Shown here: piece by piece, positions 6,862 through 8,343 of the stretch
Layout: each line of letters opens with the position of its first letter
How positions within the stretch are numbered: the stretch's first letter is position 1
Origin: Actinomycetota bacterium
GTDB lineage: Bacteria > Actinomycetota > CADDZG01 > WHSQ01
Reading direction: 5' to 3'
Assembly (NCBI GenBank): GCA_016781115.1
Contig: JADDQX010000031.1
Coordinates: 11,666-20,008 of the forward strand
Length of the DNA: 8,343 nt
Notes under the pieces: generated by a model
Seen by the model: the letters and a program-made list of their open reading frames with translations, nothing else
What the model was told of the DNA's origin: nothing
Database searches by the model: none
Translations under genes and position numbers: made by a program

Positions 6862-8011
6862 GCCAAGCCTCCTCTAGCAGTTGCAGCCCGCGATCGATCT
6901 CGGCGTCCGTGATCACGAGCGGTGGACAGATCCGGATGACGTCCGGCGCGACGTCGTTTACGAGGACGGCGTGCTGCAGCGCCGCCGCGGCCAGACGAGA
7001 GGCCGTGGGCGAAGGCAGTACTACTCCGAGCAGGAGCCCTCTCCCTCGCACGCTGTGACTGCCGAAGATGGACCGGAGCCCTTCCCTTAGGCGCGCGCCG
7101 GCGATCCGCGCTCGGTCGAGCAGGCCCTCGCGCTCGATCACGTCGAGCACCGCGAGCGCCGCGGCGCTCTGCAGCGGGCCGCCCCCGAAGGTGCTGCCGT
7201 GGTCACCGAAGGTGAAGGTGTCGGCGACGCGGGGGCCGGCCAAACACGCCCCTATCGGCAGACCTCCGCCGAGGCCCTTGGCGATGCAGACGATGTCGGG
7301 CGCGATCCCGGCCGGTTCGAAGGCGAACCACGAGCCGGTGCGACCGATGCCCGTCTGGACCTCGTCCAGGATCAGCAGGCAGCCGGCGCGGTCGCACAGA
7401 TCGCGCACGGCCGCCAGGTAACGATCGTGCGGTACCACGATCCCGGCCTCGCCCTGGATCGGTTCGACGATGACGGCCGCCGTGTCCTCGCCGACCGCCG
7501 CCTCCAGCGCGTCTACGTCGTTGAAGGCGACGTGCGAGATGCGCGGCAACAGCGGCTCGAACGACGCTCTCTTGGAGGGCTGACCCGTGACCGAGAGTGC
7601 CCCGAGGGTTCGGCCGTGGAAGCCGCCCACGGTGGCAACGATGCCGCGCCGTTGTGGCCCGCCCCACTTGCGCGCGAGCTTCAGAGCGCACTCGACGGCT
7701 TCGGCCCCCGAGTTGCAGAAGAAGCTCCTCATCCCGCCGCTGACGCTCAGCAATCGCCCGGCCAGCTCGCGCTGGGGAGCCGTGACGTAGAGGTTCGAAA
7801 CGTGGAGGAGGCGGGCGGCTTGCTCCGCGATAGCCGAGGTCACATCGGGATGCGCGTGGCCGACGCTCGCGACCGCGAGCCCGGCCACGAGGTCCAGGTA
7901 CGGCTTGCCGTCTGGGTCGTACAGCGTGCTCCCAGAGCCGCGCTCGAACTGGATAGGCCACCTCTTGTAGGTCGCGAGCATCGGGTCCACCGCCGTGGCC
8001 GGCGCGCTCAC
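6842..8011 (-). CDS. argD: acetylornithine aminotransferase
   Basis: PLP-dependent class III aminotransferase that converts N-acetylglutamate semialdehyde plus glutamate to N-acetylornithine and 2-oxoglutarate. The product is 389 aa, normal length. Seen: LDLVAGLAVASVGHAHP (39-55), the phosphate-binding NSGAEAVE (100-107), the FHGRT ring-stacking region (131-135), EPIQGEAG (183-190), LDEVQTGIGRTG (215-226) with D216 contacting the pyridine nitrogen, the Schiff-base lysine K245 in AKGLGGG, and STFGGGP (273-279). The GTG start overlaps the argB stop as GTGA (8008-8011), with AGGTG 5 nt upstream. The 3' end overlaps argR by 20 nt. The usual actinobacterial neighbour argF is not between argD and argR. 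Some ArgD enzymes also act in lysine synthesis, which cannot be judged here. Confidence 0.96.
   Translation of the reverse strand: MSAPATAVDPMLATYKRWPIQFERGSGSTLYDPDGKPYLDLVAGLAVASVGHAHPDVTSAIAEQAARLLHVSNLYVTAPQRELAGRLLSVSGGMRSFFCNSGAEAVECALKLARKWGGPQRRGIVATVGGFHGRTLGALSVTGQPSKRASFEPLLPRISHVAFNDVDALEAAVGEDTAAVIVEPIQGEAGIVVPHDRYLAAVRDLCDRAGCLLILDEVQTGIGRTGSWFAFEPAGIAPDIVCIAKGLGGGLPIGACLAGPRVADTFTFGDHGSTFGGGPLQSAAALAVLDVIEREGLLDRARIAGARLREGLRSIFGSHSVRGRGLLLGVVLPSPTASRLAAAALQHAVLVNDVAPDVIRICPPLVITDAEIDRGLQLLEEAWHEVTEA
6868..6873 (-). promoter_or_regulatory. strong ribosome binding site of argR
   Basis: A perfect AGGAGG, 6 nt before the argR ATG and located wholly within the last codons of argD. 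It fixes the argR start. It is the best Shine-Dalgarno sequence in the operon, the other internal starts having weaker ones. Confidence 0.8.
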
Positions 8012-8343
8012 GGCAGCACCTGGGTCCCGATGCCGTCGGGAGTGAAGATCTCCAGCAGGAGGCAGTGCTCGACGCGCCCATCGAGGATGTGGACCTTGCC
8101 GACGCCGGCGCCGATCGCTGCCAGCGCGGACTCGGCCTTCGGCCGCATGCCCTCGGAAAGCCCCTCGGCGAGCTGGGCGAGATCGCCGCTCTTCAGCTCG
8201 GAGATCAGCGAATCGCTGTCGCCGAGGTCCCGGTAGAGACCTTCGACGTTGGTCAGGTAGATCAGCTTCTCGGCCTCCAACGACCCGGCTATCGCGGCCG
8301 CGGCGGCGTCTGCGTTGACGTTCAAGGTCTCGCCCTGCGCAGT
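8008..8343 (-). CDS. argB: acetylglutamate kinase, C-terminal part
   Basis: Phosphorylates N-acetylglutamate, the second step and often the feedback-controlled one. Only the last 111 residues are inside the window; the family is about 290-300 aa, and the frame runs open through the right edge. Seen: GETLNVNADAAAAAIAGSL, matching the substrate-binding N-x-N-A-D segment, LTNVEGLY, GMRPKAESALAAI with the lysine expected near ATP, and the conserved tail EHCLLLEIFTPDGIGT. An apparent start at 8325 is an internal TTG (leucine) within this motif and not a real start. The N-terminal helix linked to arginine feedback in some ArgB proteins is not visible. The stop overlaps the argD start by 4 nt. argC and argJ would be expected upstream. 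Confidence 0.95.
   Translation of the reverse strand, partial: TAQGETLNVNADAAAAAIAGSLEAEKLIYLTNVEGLYRDLGDSDSLISELKSGDLAQLAEGLSEGMRPKAESALAAIGAGVGKVHILDGRVEHCLLLEIFTPDGIGTQVLP

Noticed and set aside
7199..8236. 345-codon plus-strand open frame opposite argD/argB
   Set aside because: It is antisense to two well-conserved genes and shows no recognisable domain. It is a shadow frame typical of GC-rich DNA.

Overview
The window is GC-rich, densely packed bacterial chromosome. Gene order (argB-argD-argR-argG-argH as one overlapping string), GTG starts, base composition and a possibly leaderless regulator gene point to an actinobacterium (Actinomycetota), probably a deep or uncultivated lineage. 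This assignment is an inference, since no rRNA or marker tree is available.

Layout. Positions 1-2071 (minus strand) hold a receiver-only response regulator followed 8 nt later by argS (arginyl-tRNA synthetase). The stop of argS runs into the first codons of a further gene, possibly PhzF-like, cut by the window edge. Positions 2133-2204 (plus) hold tRNA-Arg(CCG). Its 3' end is repeated downstream in 2.3 copies of a 53-bp tandem repeat (2190-2311) that is rich in perfect inverted repeats. Positions 2352-3788 (plus) hold a secreted sulfatase of the N-acetylglucosamine-6-sulfatase type. After a 76-bp convergent gap, positions 3865-8343 (minus) carry the late arginine-biosynthesis operon: argB (3' part only), argD, argR, argG and argH. 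Each gene overlaps the next by 4, 20, 4 and 8 nt. argF, usual between argD and argR in actinobacteria, is absent.

How the genes work together. ArgB and ArgD act on N-acetylated intermediates leading to ornithine. An ornithine carbamoyltransferase encoded elsewhere must make citrulline. ArgG and ArgH then make arginine, and ArgR senses it. ArgS charges arginine onto tRNA-Arg, one isoacceptor of which is encoded beside argS. Arginine synthesis, sensing and charging therefore sit within 8 kb, interrupted only by the unrelated sulfatase.

The most unusual points are the tRNA-derived tandem repeat, which resembles the E. coli tyrT/rtT arrangement, the ArgRS whose HIGH motif lacks both histidines, and the single-domain receiver tightly coupled to argS. 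Most of the rest is ordinary housekeeping sequence. I see no mobile element, CRISPR array or defence system.
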